Shown here one piece after another: positions 53,633-62,617 of a stretch of 64,000 bases of DNA. Source of the DNA: Leptospira sp. WS4.C2. Lineage in GTDB: Bacteria > Spirochaetota > Leptospiria > Leptospirales > Leptospiraceae. The position numbers and the translations under genes are program-made. The notes under the pieces are model-generated. The model did not search any database and was not told the origin of the DNA. It saw nothing but the letters and a program-made list of their open reading frames with translations. Numbering within the stretch: the first letter of the stretch is position 1; every line of letters starts with the position of its first letter. Location of the stretch: assembly GCF_040833985.1 (NCBI RefSeq), contig NZ_CP162139.1, forward strand, positions 1,942,001 through 2,006,000, written 5' to 3'.

Positions 53633-54856
53633 ATGGTATCTTATCCCAAAGGAAAAATAAAAGTCCTACTTCTGGAAAACATCCACAAGGATGCGTATGA
53701 ACTTTTCCACCGAGACGGTTTTGACGTCACTCTCGTCAAAGACGCGATGGAAGAAGCCGAACTCATAGAGAAAATTTCCGATGTACATGTTTTGGGCATT
53801 CGTAGCAAAACAAATGTTACAATGAAAGCCCTAGCGAATGCTAAAAAATTAATGACTGTGGGCTGTTTCTGTATTGGAACCAACCAAGTAGAATTAGAGG
53901 AAGCCGAAAAACGCGCCATTCCTGTCTTCAATGCTCCCTACAGCAATACTAGGTCTGTGGCAGAACTTGTGATCGCTGAGATCATTATGTTGGCACGGAA
54001 AGCAACCGACCAATCCCGTGATGTCCACCTCGGTAAGTGGAATAAAATTGCAAAAGGTTGTTTTGAAGTTCGAGGCAAAACCTTAGGAATCATTGGTTAC
54101 GGACATATTGGATCCCAAGTCTCTGTACTTGCGGAATCTATGGGAATGAAGGTAATTTTTTATGATATCATTTCCAAACTTCCCCTTGGCAATGCTTCCT
54201 CAGTGCACACGTATGAAGAACTACTCAATCAATCAGACTTTATTACCTTCCATGTTCCAGAAACAGAAGAAACAAAAAATCTATTCCGCAAAGAACATTT
54301 GCCTATTGTAAAACAAGGTGCTTACCTCTTAAACTTATCACGCGGAAAAGTATTAGAAATTGAAGCTCTTGTGGAAGGATTAAAATCTGGGAAACTGGCT
54401 GGGGCTGGTGTGGATGTATTTCCCGAAGAACCCAAGTCCAATGATGATCCATTCTCAAGCCCACTACAAGGTTTGCCGAATGTCATCCTCACACCTCATG
54501 TCGGTGGATCCACGGAAGAAGCACAAAGGAATATAGGTTCCGAAGTCGCAGAAAAACTTCTGAAGTATGTAAATAACGGATCTACCACATTTTCTGTGAA
54601 TTTTCCAAATATTGAACTAGGAAGTTTGAAATCAGGATACCATAGAATTCTCAATATCCACCAAAACCAGCCAGGATTTTTAAGAGATATCAACTCCATT
54701 ATCTCTGATATGGGAGGAAATATCCTGACTCAAAACTTAAGTACCTCGTCTAATATTGGTTATTTGAGTATGGAAATTGATAAAAACTTGGGTGATGAAT
54801 TGAAAGATAAAATCAAAGCCCATAAACATTCCATTCGGACTCGAATTCTCTATTAA
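53633..54856 (+). CDS. serA: D-3-phosphoglycerate dehydrogenase
   Basis: Oxidises 3-phosphoglycerate in serine synthesis. The 407-residue protein has the NAD motif GYGHIGSQVSVLAESMGMKVIFYD, catalytic Arg in LLNLSRGKVLEI, Glu in VFPEEPKSND, and His in ILTPHVGGSTEEAQRNIG. The C-terminal ACT domain (FLRDINSIISDMGGNILTQNLSTSSNIGYL) matches the E. coli SerA size (410) and serine feedback. A 28-bp gap leads to the glyoxalase-like hydrolase. Confidence 0.93.
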   Translation: MVSYPKGKIKVLLLENIHKDAYELFHRDGFDVTLVKDAMEEAELIEKISDVHVLGIRSKTNVTMKALANAKKLMTVGCFCIGTNQVELEEAEKRAIPVFNAPYSNTRSVAELVIAEIIMLARKATDQSRDVHLGKWNKIAKGCFEVRGKTLGIIGYGHIGSQVSVLAESMGMKVIFYDIISKLPLGNASSVHTYEELLNQSDFITFHVPETEETKNLFRKEHLPIVKQGAYLLNLSRGKVLEIEALVEGLKSGKLAGAGVDVFPEEPKSNDDPFSSPLQGLPNVILTPHVGGSTEEAQRNIGSEVAEKLLKYVNNGSTTFSVNFPNIELGSLKSGYHRILNIHQNQPGFLRDINSIISDMGGNILTQNLSTSSNIGYLSMEIDKNLGDELKDKIKAHKHSIRTRILY

Positions 54857-54884
54857 AGGTTCTTTAGGGAAGGAAGATATCAAA

Positions 54885-55661
54885 ATGATAGAAATCCTTC
54901 CCATCTTTACTAACTCTCCCCTTCGAAACTACACTTATATCGTATATTCGAATCGAACAGCCGAAGCCTATGCCATTGATCCATACGACGCAAAATCCAT
55001 ACTCACTCATACAAAACGATTGGGTGTGAAAATCAAAGGAATTCTCAATACCCACGAACATGGAGACCATACCCAAGGAAATTTGGAACTAAAGGAAGAA
55101 ACCAAAGCAATCGTCTACGGACATTCCAATGCTAAAGATAAAATTCCTGGGCTCGATCAAATTCTAAAAGAAGGTGATATTGCCTTTTCGGCAGAAGAAG
55201 AATCTCTCGTGGTTTGGGACACTCCCGGACATACTTTCTCTCACCTAAGTTTTGTTCGTAAAAATCCAAAAAACATTCTTGGAATTTTTTCCGGGGATAC
55301 TTTATTTAATGTGGGAGTGGGAAACTGTTTTCGCGGCGGAGATCCTAACGCACTTTATGAAACCATTCAGTCTCGTTTTGAAACTTTACCTGACAGTTGT
55401 TTGTTATATCCAGGACATGATTATTGGGAAAACAATTTAACGTTTGCTGAACATGTAGATCCTGAGAATGATTTCAGAGAAGAATACAAATCCAAGTTAA
55501 TCCCCTTTCAAGTTTCCGAAATGGGTGCAGAAAAAAAATTAAATCCATTTTTTAGAAGAAAAACAAAATCAGTTAAAGACCGACTAACGGAGTTAGAAGA
55601 AACATACACGAATGATCGTTCTGTATTTTTGGTTTTACGAAAGATGCGAGATCACTGGTAA
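54885..55661 (+). CDS. hydroxyacylglutathione hydrolase-like metallo-beta-lactamase fold protein
   Basis: A 258-residue glyoxalase II-like protein. Zinc ligands THEHGDHTQG (HxHxDH at about residue 57), GHTFSHLSF, FSGDTLF and PGHDYWENN match GloB, which frees D-lactate from S-lactoylglutathione. The C-terminal extension (FFRRKTKSVKDRLTELEE) is as in GloB. It follows serA in the same direction. A role in thiol detoxification agrees with the glutathione genes at the right of the window. Confidence 0.86.
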   Translation: MIEILPIFTNSPLRNYTYIVYSNRTAEAYAIDPYDAKSILTHTKRLGVKIKGILNTHEHGDHTQGNLELKEETKAIVYGHSNAKDKIPGLDQILKEGDIAFSAEEESLVVWDTPGHTFSHLSFVRKNPKNILGIFSGDTLFNVGVGNCFRGGDPNALYETIQSRFETLPDSCLLYPGHDYWENNLTFAEHVDPENDFREEYKSKLIPFQVSEMGAEKKLNPFFRRKTKSVKDRLTELEETYTNDRSVFLVLRKMRDHW

Positions 55662-55703
55662 TTTGTATTTTACAAAATCCAAACAAGGATTAAACATTAG
55701 TCA

Positions 55704-56096
55704 ATGACCATCATCACCATCTGTTTACTTGTCGCCATAGGCCAAATTTACTTAGCAAAAGGAATTGTAGCCATTGCCATGGCAAAGGAAGGAAAGGGTT
55801 ACGACAACCACCATCCAAGAATGCAACAAACCAAACTCACTGGCTGGGGAGCAAGAGCCAATGCAGCCCACCAAAATGGATTTGAAGCATTTTCGATATT
55901 TTCTATAGCCATTTTGTTCAATCTCCTTCTTGAAGTTGATTTTTACTGGTTAGAAATTCTCTCATTAAGTTTTGTTGGTTTACGATTTTTGTATATTTAT
56001 CTTTATATTGCTGATCTGCCGAAAGCTCGGTCTACCATCTGGACTCTTGGTTTTCTTTGCACTATGGCGATATATCTCCTGCCTCTCCTCCCTTGA
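55704..56096 (+). CDS. MAPEG family membrane protein
   Basis: A 130-residue protein with four membrane helices. YDNHHPRMQQTKLTGWGARANAAHQNGFEAF is the hallmark of the MAPEG family (membrane-associated eicosanoid and glutathione metabolism). Bacterial members are mostly of unknown activity, some with glutathione transferase. Its last codons overlap the TTG start of endA by TTGA, which implies coupling. Confidence 0.88.
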   Translation: MTIITICLLVAIGQIYLAKGIVAIAMAKEGKGYDNHHPRMQQTKLTGWGARANAAHQNGFEAFSIFSIAILFNLLLEVDFYWLEILSLSFVGLRFLYIYLYIADLPKARSTIWTLGFLCTMAIYLLPLLP

Positions 56097-56857
56097 AACA
56101 GTTAAGATTTTTTTGTATCCTTTTTGCCTCTTTATGTTTGGTGAGTTTCTTTGTTTATTCTCAAGCAGAAGACAAAAATCAACCGAATGAAAAAAAACAA
56201 AGGGTGATGGATTTTCAAAAAGCCAAACGAATCTTAAAACGCTTTTATAAAAAAGTAGGTGTTGATTTTTATTGTGGCTGTCAATTTACCGAAGACACTG
56301 ACGTTCCTGGCCGACTTAAAATTGACTTTGAATCTTGCGGACTTAACAGCCGCAAAGACAATCACCGCCAAACATGGATTGAGTGGGAACATATTGTTCC
56401 TGCTCATAGTTTTGGAAAAGACAGAGAGTGTTGGACCAAAAAAGACTGTGAACTGAACGGAAAGTTTGTGCGAGGGCGAAAATGTTGCCAAGCAATCGAT
56501 CCCGAATTCAATCAAATCGAAGCTGATTTACATAATATAGTTCCTGTGCCTGGAGAGATCAACGCGGACAGGGGAATTTTTTCCTATGGGGAGATTGAAG
56601 GCGAAGAAAGAAATTATGGCCTTTGCGATTTTGAAGTGAATTTCAAAGGCCAAACAGCAGAACCGAAACCAGATATTCGCGGAGACATTGCACGCACCTA
56701 TTTCTATATGGAGTGGAAGTATGGGATCGCAATTCCCGAGGGAAGGCGGAAAGTCTATGAATCTTGGAATAAACTTGATCCACCCGATACTTTTGAAATC
56801 CGAAAAAATGAAATTATCGAAAGGATCCAATCCGTTAAAAATCCTTTTATTGATTGA
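56093..56857 (+). CDS. endA: endonuclease I family nuclease (EndA-like)
   Basis: A 254-residue exported nuclease with a signal peptide-like N-terminus (LRFFCILFASLCLVSFFVYSQA) after a TTG start at 56093. Catalytic His/Asn region: WEHIVPAHSFG and DLHNIVPVPGEINADRG, of the endonuclease I family, plus four Cys pairs (FYCGC, ECWTKKDC, KCC, GLC) that likely form disulfides in the periplasm. Full length. No toxin-immunity partner is seen. The start overlaps the MAPEG stop (TTGA), a TTG-type coupling. Confidence 0.88.
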   Translation: MKQLRFFCILFASLCLVSFFVYSQAEDKNQPNEKKQRVMDFQKAKRILKRFYKKVGVDFYCGCQFTEDTDVPGRLKIDFESCGLNSRKDNHRQTWIEWEHIVPAHSFGKDRECWTKKDCELNGKFVRGRKCCQAIDPEFNQIEADLHNIVPVPGEINADRGIFSYGEIEGEERNYGLCDFEVNFKGQTAEPKPDIRGDIARTYFYMEWKYGIAIPEGRRKVYESWNKLDPPDTFEIRKNEIIERIQSVKNPFID

Positions 56858-57018
56858 ATCGACGTTTACATTCGGACTCAAAAAAAATATGAAATTCAAT
56901 CACCCATATGGATGGTGTTCGGTTGCTCGCATCGATGCTAAAATAGAGGGTCAAAATTTGCCAAAAGAGATTTTGCTTCATTTACAGAAAACTGCCAAAT
57001 TTTCAAGCTGGAATTGGT

Positions 57019-58404
57019 ATGAAAGAATATGACATCATTGTCATCGGCGCCGGTGCCGGAACCAAACTCGTCACTCCCCCCTCGCTCCTTGGCAAACGCG
57101 TGGCTGTCTTCGAAAAAGAAAGTCCTGGCGGAACCTGTCTCAACCGTGGTTGCATTCCTTCTAAAATGGTGATCTATCCATCCGAGCTCATTCGTATGAC
57201 AAAAGATACGGAGAAGTTTCCGGTCCATTTCAAAGAAAGGCCATTGGCCGAAGTGGAGAAAATCTTTCGGCGTGTGAACGAAACCGTAAAACAAGATTCT
57301 GATTCCATTCCTATCGCTTATGGTAAAAACCCCAATATTGACTTTTTCCCAAAACAAGTTCGGTTTGTGAGTGAACGTGTCCTTTCCGACGGAAAAGAAA
57401 CTTACACCGCCAAACATATATTTGTTGTTACAGGCACAAGACCTCAAATCCCAGATATCCCTGGATTAAAAGATACACCATTTTGGACTTCGAGAGAAGC
57501 CCTTTCACCAAACCAATTTCCAAAATCACTCCTTATCATTGGAGCTGGTTTTATCTCTCTGGAACTTGGTGCCGCTTACCAGGCTTACGGGTGCCAAGTC
57601 ACAGGCCTCACTCGAACAGACATTTTACGAACTGCCGATGGAGATATCAAAAAAGAACTAAGCGGTCATCTCCCCTTTCCGATTGAATCCCATTACCAAA
57701 TTGAAAAGGTAGAATTTGAAAACGGAGAGTTTCGAGTTACAGGCAAAACAAAAGAAGGAAAAAAAACGATTCATACCGCCGAACGTTTGCTTGTGGCAAC
57801 GGGAATTCGTCCCAATACCGATGACTTAGGTTTGGAAAAAACGAATATCAAAACAAATGAAACCGGCTACATTCTTGTAAACGATTATCTAGAAACAACG
57901 GAATCTGGGATCTATGCGTTTGGAGATGTGATTGGTAGGTATTTTTTTAGACATAGTGCCAACTTCGAAGGAGAATATCTTTTCGACCATCTGTATGGTG
58001 CTAATTCCGATGCTCCTATCCAATACCCACCGATGCCGGAAGCAGTCTTCACCCACCCTCAAATTGCAAGTGTAGGTTTTACCGAAGAAGAACTGATAAA
58101 GAAAAATATTCCGTATTACAAGGGGATCAATCCTTATTCTGCAAGTGCAACAGGAATGGCAAGAATGTCTAACTCTGGGTTTGTGAAAGTCCTTGTTTCG
58201 GAAAAAACAGAAGAAGTGTTAGGCGCCCATATCATTGGGGAAGAAGCGGCAAACCTCCTCCACCAAATTGTCCTCGGAATGTATTTAAAAGCAAAGTTAG
58301 ATCAGTATTTAGGAATGATCTACATCCATCCCGCCATTTCGGAGATTACAAGGAATGCATTTCGAAAAGTACGAGAAGAAAAACTAAAAAGGATAAAAAA
58401 ATGA
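57019..58404 (+). CDS. FAD-dependent pyridine nucleotide-disulfide oxidoreductase (Lpd/mycothione-reductase-like)
   Basis: A 461-residue flavoenzyme. FAD motif IVIGAGAGTK (residues 7-16), redox-active disulfide GGTCLNRGCIPSK (about 37-49), NAD(P) motif LLIIGAGFISLELGAAYQAYG, YAFGDV and C-terminal IYIHPAISEI holding the catalytic His. Close to dihydrolipoamide dehydrogenase and mycothione reductase; the C-terminal HP motif is IHPAISE where Lpd has HAHPT. No pyruvate dehydrogenase genes are near, so a low-molecular-weight disulfide reductase is the better guess. The 4-bp overlap with trhO (ATGA) shows one operon. Confidence 0.84.
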   Translation: MKEYDIIVIGAGAGTKLVTPPSLLGKRVAVFEKESPGGTCLNRGCIPSKMVIYPSELIRMTKDTEKFPVHFKERPLAEVEKIFRRVNETVKQDSDSIPIAYGKNPNIDFFPKQVRFVSERVLSDGKETYTAKHIFVVTGTRPQIPDIPGLKDTPFWTSREALSPNQFPKSLLIIGAGFISLELGAAYQAYGCQVTGLTRTDILRTADGDIKKELSGHLPFPIESHYQIEKVEFENGEFRVTGKTKEGKKTIHTAERLLVATGIRPNTDDLGLEKTNIKTNETGYILVNDYLETTESGIYAFGDVIGRYFFRHSANFEGEYLFDHLYGANSDAPIQYPPMPEAVFTHPQIASVGFTEEELIKKNIPYYKGINPYSASATGMARMSNSGFVKVLVSEKTEEVLGAHIIGEEAANLLHQIVLGMYLKAKLDQYLGMIYIHPAISEITRNAFRKVREEKLKRIKK

Positions 58405-59432
58405 AAAAGTTTTTATTCAACCGTTTTGATAAAGATACCTTACTAAAAAAAGTATCCACGGATCCAAGAGAAAGAAGGGTCATCTCTTTTTATCGTTATG
58501 TAAAAATCGAAGACCCAATTGTGTTCAGAGACACACTCTATGATGTATTTGAAGACCTGGGAATTCTCGGAAGAATTTATCTAGCAAAAGAAGGAATTAA
58601 TGCCCAGTTTTCAATTCCTGTAGAAAACTACGAGAAACTTAGATCGGTTGTGGACTCTATTCCAGAACTTAAGAAAATATATTTTAATGATGCGGTAGAA
58701 GACAAAAAGGAAAGTTTTATCAAGCTGGCCATAAAAGTTCGTAAAAAAATTGTCGCTGATGGTTTGGATGATTCAAAGTTTGATCCCTCAGATGTCGGAA
58801 CCCACCTAACACCAATGGAATTTCACGAGGCTCTCACAGAACCCGGAGTGATTGTTGTGGACCTTCGTAATAATTACGAATCCGAAGTGGGGCATTTTGA
58901 AAATGCCATCCTACCTGATGTAGGAACCTTCCGAGAAGAATTACCACTCGTCGAAGGTATCTTAAACGAGGATAAAGATAAAAAAATTCTACTCTACTGC
59001 ACCGGTGGCATTCGTTGTGAAAAAGCAAGTGCCTACTTGAAATACAAAGGTTTTTCCAAAGTCCACCAGCTCCAAGGCGGAATCATCAATTACGCAAAAG
59101 CGATTCAAGACGCAGGTATTCCTTCTAAATTTAAAGGGAAAAATTTTGTTTTTGATGATAGGCTCGGGGAAAGAATCACAGAAGATGTTTTGACCGTTTG
59201 TTATGTTTGCGGAAAACCCAGTGACCACCATACCAATTGTGCCAATCTCGGTTGCCACGTTCTCCTTGTCCAATGTGAGGATTGTGCGAAAGAACTCCTC
59301 AATTGTTGCTCCGAAGAATGTAAAAGTATAGTCTTATTACCAGAAGAGGACCAAAAACTCTTAAGAAAAGAAAACAGGGTAAATAAAAAATACCCTACAC
59401 ACCACCTAACGAGAAAACTAGTAGGAAAATAA
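58401..59432 (+). CDS. trhO: tRNA uridine 5-hydroxylase, rhodanese family (TrhO/YceA)
   Basis: A 343-residue protein. N-terminal acylphosphatase-like domain (ISFYRYVKIEDP...GRIYLAKEGINAQ), a rhodanese domain with active-site YCTGGIRCEKA (Cys about 198), and a C-terminal Cys cluster (CYVCGKPSDHHTNCANLGC...CCSEEC) that may bind metal. Known to hydroxylate wobble uridine of tRNA with oxygen and a thiol-dependent path. Overlaps the reductase by 4 bp and the ABC gene starts right after its stop. Confidence 0.93.
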   Translation: MKKFLFNRFDKDTLLKKVSTDPRERRVISFYRYVKIEDPIVFRDTLYDVFEDLGILGRIYLAKEGINAQFSIPVENYEKLRSVVDSIPELKKIYFNDAVEDKKESFIKLAIKVRKKIVADGLDDSKFDPSDVGTHLTPMEFHEALTEPGVIVVDLRNNYESEVGHFENAILPDVGTFREELPLVEGILNEDKDKKILLYCTGGIRCEKASAYLKYKGFSKVHQLQGGIINYAKAIQDAGIPSKFKGKNFVFDDRLGERITEDVLTVCYVCGKPSDHHTNCANLGCHVLLVQCEDCAKELLNCCSEECKSIVLLPEEDQKLLRKENRVNKKYPTHHLTRKLVGK

Positions 59433-60350
59433 ATGTCAGAATATGCAATCGAATTGGAGGGTTTGGAAAAAACCTATCCGAATGGAGTGAAGGCCCTTCG
59501 TTCCATTAATTTAAAAGTAGAATCAGGAGATTTTTTTGCCCTGCTCGGTCCAAATGGTGCCGGAAAATCAACCACCATTGGAATCTTAAGTTCCCTAATC
59601 AACAAAACGGGGGGCAAAGCAAAAATCTTTGGAGTGGATATCGATGCCAATCCCGATCTTGCCAAAACCTTTTTAGGTATTGTTCCCCAAGAATTTAACT
59701 TTGGAATCTTTGAAGCTGTAGAACAAATTCTCATCAACCAAGCAGGTTTCTATGGAATGCCCTACAAAATAGCCAAAGATAAAGTAGAATATTACTTAGA
59801 AAAACTATCCCTTTACGATAAACGGAAGTCTGCTGCGGGCCAACTCAGCGGGGGGATGAAACGTAGGCTTATGATTGCAAGAGCACTTGTGCATGATCCC
59901 AAACTTTTGATCTTAGATGAACCAACAGCCGGTGTAGACATTGAAATCAGAAGGTCTATGTGGGAATTTCTTAAAGAACTCAACCAAGCTGGAAAAACCA
60001 TCATCCTTACAACTCACTATTTAGAAGAAGCAGAATCTCTCTGTAAAAATATAGCCATCATTGATAAAGGGGAAATTGTAGAAAACACCTCGATGAAGAA
60101 GTTATTACATCGTTTGGATAAAGAAACCTTAATCATCGATTTAAAAAAATCTTTCAAAACAAAACCAGTATCCAAAAAATTTCATTGGGAATGGTTGGAC
60201 GACCATACATTAGAAGTGCAATTAGATAAAAAAGATTCTGTGAACCAACTCTTTACCGAACTTACCAAACTGAATTTGGAAGTACTCAGTCTTAGAAACA
60301 AATCCAATCGACTAGAAGAGCTTTTTTTGTCTCTTACAGGAAAAAACTAA
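59433..60350 (+). CDS. ABC transporter ATP-binding protein (DrrA/NodI type)
   Basis: A 305-residue ATPase: Walker A GPNGAGKST (about residue 38), Q-loop VPQEF, signature QLSGGMKRRLMIARAL, Walker B LLILDEPTAGVD, and His loop TTHYLEEAE. A C-terminal domain of about 90 residues follows. The pairing with the next permease gives an ABC-2 export system. Adjacent stop and start (TAAATG) with trhO. Confidence 0.93.
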   Translation: MSEYAIELEGLEKTYPNGVKALRSINLKVESGDFFALLGPNGAGKSTTIGILSSLINKTGGKAKIFGVDIDANPDLAKTFLGIVPQEFNFGIFEAVEQILINQAGFYGMPYKIAKDKVEYYLEKLSLYDKRKSAAGQLSGGMKRRLMIARALVHDPKLLILDEPTAGVDIEIRRSMWEFLKELNQAGKTIILTTHYLEEAESLCKNIAIIDKGEIVENTSMKKLLHRLDKETLIIDLKKSFKTKPVSKKFHWEWLDDHTLEVQLDKKDSVNQLFTELTKLNLEVLSLRNKSNRLEELFLSLTGKN

Positions 60351-60352
60351 AT

Positions 60353-61123
60353 ATGTGGAAACGTAATTTTACTGCCTTACAAACTATAGTTAGAAGGGAA
60401 TGGATCCGCATCATCCGCATTTGGGTCCAAACTCTGATCCCACCAGTCATCACGATGGCTTTGTATTTTTTAATCTTTGGTGAACTTGTGGGACGCCAAA
60501 TTGGAAAAGTGGGAGAATTTACTTATATTGAGTTCATTGTTCCGGGTCTCATTATGATGAGTGTCATCACCAATTCTTATAACAATGTGGTCTCTTCCTT
60601 TTTCTCCAGTAAGTTCCAAAGAAACATTGAAGAATTACTCGTATCTCCGACCTCTCCTTATACCATTGTTATTGGTTATACGTTTGGTGGTGTAGTTCGT
60701 GGACTTTTTGTGGGAATCCTTGTCACTCTCACTTCTCTATTTTTTACCAATCTTAGGTTCCACAACCCTGTGGTAATTGTCTTTACAGTCATCATGACAT
60801 CGATTCTCTTTTCACTCGGTGGATTTTTTAATGCTCTCTTTGCTAAAAAATTTGATGATGTCACCATCATCCCCACCTTTATCCTCACTCCCTTAACTTA
60901 CCTCGGTGGTGTATTTTATTCCGTAAAAAACTTACCTAATTTTTGGCAAACGGTCTCCTATTGTAATCCCATCCTTTACATGGTAAACTTGTTTCGTTAT
61001 GGTTTTATTGGAGTGAGCGATGTGAATTTATATTTCTCTTTTGGATTTATCATACTCCTTTCGGCTCTTCTCTTTTATATCAATGTGAGGTTAATGAAAA
61101 TTGGTTATGGAATCAGAAACTAA
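60353..61123 (+). CDS. ABC-2 family permease
   Basis: A 256-residue permease with six helices; the central IVPGLIMMSVITNSYNNVVSSFFSSKFQRNIEELLVSPTSPY is the ABC-2/NodJ signature and the late PLTYLGGVFYSVKNLP is typical. Forms an exporter with the ATPase 2 bp upstream. Cargo unknown (lipid, drug or polysaccharide are options). The BolA gene starts inside its last codons. Confidence 0.92.
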   Translation: MWKRNFTALQTIVRREWIRIIRIWVQTLIPPVITMALYFLIFGELVGRQIGKVGEFTYIEFIVPGLIMMSVITNSYNNVVSSFFSSKFQRNIEELLVSPTSPYTIVIGYTFGGVVRGLFVGILVTLTSLFFTNLRFHNPVVIVFTVIMTSILFSLGGFFNALFAKKFDDVTIIPTFILTPLTYLGGVFYSVKNLPNFWQTVSYCNPILYMVNLFRYGFIGVSDVNLYFSFGFIILLSALLFYINVRLMKIGYGIRN

Positions 61124-61388
61124 AGAATCAAGACAAACTCGGATGGAAACCATTCTAAGGAATCAGTTTGCTCCGAAGCTACTTACCCTTACCGATGTCT
61201 CCTTAGAACACGCAGGCCATCCGGGAATGACAAAAGGTTCTAAGGAAACTCACTTCCGTTTGCAAATGGTTTCCTCAAAGTTTGCAGGTAAGACCACTGT
61301 GGAAAACCACAGAGCGGTCTACGCAGAACTTGCGCCGGAATTCAAAAAAGGCCTCCATGCTTTGGAAATGGACCTATCTGCCCCATAA
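61107..61388 (+). CDS. bolA: BolA family protein (longer)
   Basis: A 93-residue protein with the BolA fold signatures HAGHPGMTKGSKETHFRLQMVSSKF and NHRAVYAELAPEFKKGLHALEM; the invariant His of HALEM is kept. BolA proteins bind monothiol glutaredoxins and iron-sulfur clusters. Start ATG 61107 (a TTG at 61101 also fits) lies in the permease gene, a 17-bp overlap. A GST gene follows after 15 bp. Confidence 0.9.
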   Translation: MESETKESRQTRMETILRNQFAPKLLTLTDVSLEHAGHPGMTKGSKETHFRLQMVSSKFAGKTTVENHRAVYAELAPEFKKGLHALEMDLSAP

Positions 61389-61403
61389 CACCGTCTAATT
61401 ATT

Positions 61404-62075
61404 ATGACCAAACCAGTACTTGTCAGTTTTAAACTTTGTCCTTATGTTCAAAGGTCCGTAATCAATCTTCTAGAAAAGAGAGTAGATTACGATATCAAAT
61501 ACATTGACCTCGCAAAAAAACCGGATTGGTTTTTGAAAATTTCTCCTTTTGGAAAAGTTCCCGTCTTACAGATAGGAGACGATGTGATTTTCGAATCCGC
61601 TGTCATCAATGAATACCTAGATGAAACAAACGAACCGGCTCTTCACCCGAAAGATCCTATCCAGAAAGCCAAACATCGTTCCTGGACAGAGTTTGCCAGT
61701 GTCCTACTTGCGGACCAATACGGATGGACGATGTCCAAAGAAAAATCCGACTCTGATAAAAAAAGAGAAGAGATCTTATCCAAATTTAAAATTTTAGAAG
61801 CAGGCCTTCCGTCACCTACCGGATCGACTCTCTATTTTTCTGGTTCCCAAATGCATTTAGTGGATACTGCCTTTGCCCCTTTCTTTATGCGTATGCAATT
61901 TTTAAGTGACCATAACCCAGAATTTTATTTGCTCGGAGATTTTCCGAAGATCCGAAAATGGAGTGAAACTTTACTTTCACTCCCCTCGGTAAAGAATTCT
62001 GTTTTACCGGAAGTGCCAGTAGAATATCTTGAATTTATCAAAGCCCACCACTCCTGGATGGGAGGAATGTTATAG
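61404..62075 (+). CDS. glutathione S-transferase family protein
   Basis: A 223-residue GST. The N-terminal thioredoxin-like domain starts VLVSFKLCPYVQRSVINLLE, so the active site is a CPYx cysteine (omega/DHAR-like), followed by the cis-Pro KVPVLQIGD and ESAVINEYLDE that bind glutathione. The C-terminal helical domain ends near SWMGGML. Cysteine-type GSTs act as deglutathionylases or reductases. Lies between two bolA genes. Confidence 0.9.
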   Translation: MTKPVLVSFKLCPYVQRSVINLLEKRVDYDIKYIDLAKKPDWFLKISPFGKVPVLQIGDDVIFESAVINEYLDETNEPALHPKDPIQKAKHRSWTEFASVLLADQYGWTMSKEKSDSDKKREEILSKFKILEAGLPSPTGSTLYFSGSQMHLVDTAFAPFFMRMQFLSDHNPEFYLLGDFPKIRKWSETLLSLPSVKNSVLPEVPVEYLEFIKAHHSWMGGML

Positions 62076-62076
62076 G

Positions 62077-62301
62077 ATGACAATCCCTGAAATCCAAAAG
62101 AAAATTGAAGATGGCCTTCCCGGCTGCAGAGTGGAAATTTTAGATCCGTACCGAGATGGCGTGCATATCAAAGCGGTGGTAACCTATCCAGGTTTCGCAG
62201 GCAAAGGTCTGATCGAACAACATCGTATGGTCTATGCCACTTTAAAAGATGAATTAAAAGAAGAAATCCATGCATTGGCATTGGAAACTAGGAGCGAATA
62301 A
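62077..62301 (+). CDS. BolA/IbaG family protein (shorter)
   Basis: A 74-residue BolA-like protein: IQKKIEDGLPGCRVEILDPYRDGVHIKAVV then GLIEQHRMVYATLKDELKEEIHALAL with the conserved His. ATG 62077 has GGAGG about 14 bases upstream and sits next to the GST stop; the longer frame reads through the GST gene. This compact IbaG-type form directly precedes the monothiol glutaredoxin by 2 bp, its expected partner. Confidence 0.9.
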   Translation: MTIPEIQKKIEDGLPGCRVEILDPYRDGVHIKAVVTYPGFAGKGLIEQHRMVYATLKDELKEEIHALALETRSE

Positions 62302-62303
62302 CC

Positions 62304-62612
62304 ATGGAACAAGAGTTAAAGGACAAAATTGAATCCTTAATCAAATCAGAAAACGTATTTCTATTTATGAAAGGTACACCGGAGATGCCGCAGTGCGGGT
62401 TCTCTGCAGGTGTTGTGACCACACTCAAACAACTAGGAATTCCTTTCGGTTCGTTTAATGTTCTCTCAGATATGAAAATCAGAGAAGGAATCAAAGAATT
62501 TACTAACTGGCCCACCATTCCTCAACTTTATATTAAAGGTGAATTTGTGGGTGGCCATGACATCACGATCCAAATGGCCCAGTCCGGTGAGCTAACCAAA
62601 AAAGCAGGTTAA
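62304..62612 (+). CDS. grxD: monothiol glutaredoxin (Grx4-type, CGFS)
   Basis: A 102-residue CGFS glutaredoxin: MKGTPEMPQCGFSAGVV, TNWPTIPQLYIKGEFVGGHDI. Such proteins hold a [2Fe-2S] cluster with glutathione and form hetero-complexes with BolA proteins for cluster delivery. The gene order bolA-grxD is the known functional pair. All binding residues (CGFS, TIP, GG) are present. Confidence 0.95.
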   Translation: MEQELKDKIESLIKSENVFLFMKGTPEMPQCGFSAGVVTTLKQLGIPFGSFNVLSDMKIREGIKEFTNWPTIPQLYIKGEFVGGHDITIQMAQSGELTKKAG

Positions 62613-62617
62613 TTTCC

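Noticed and set aside
56890..57032. 47-codon open frame between endA and the disulfide reductase
   Set aside because: No ribosome site, overlaps the reductase by 14 bp, no recognised domain. Left out, though a short leader peptide is possible.
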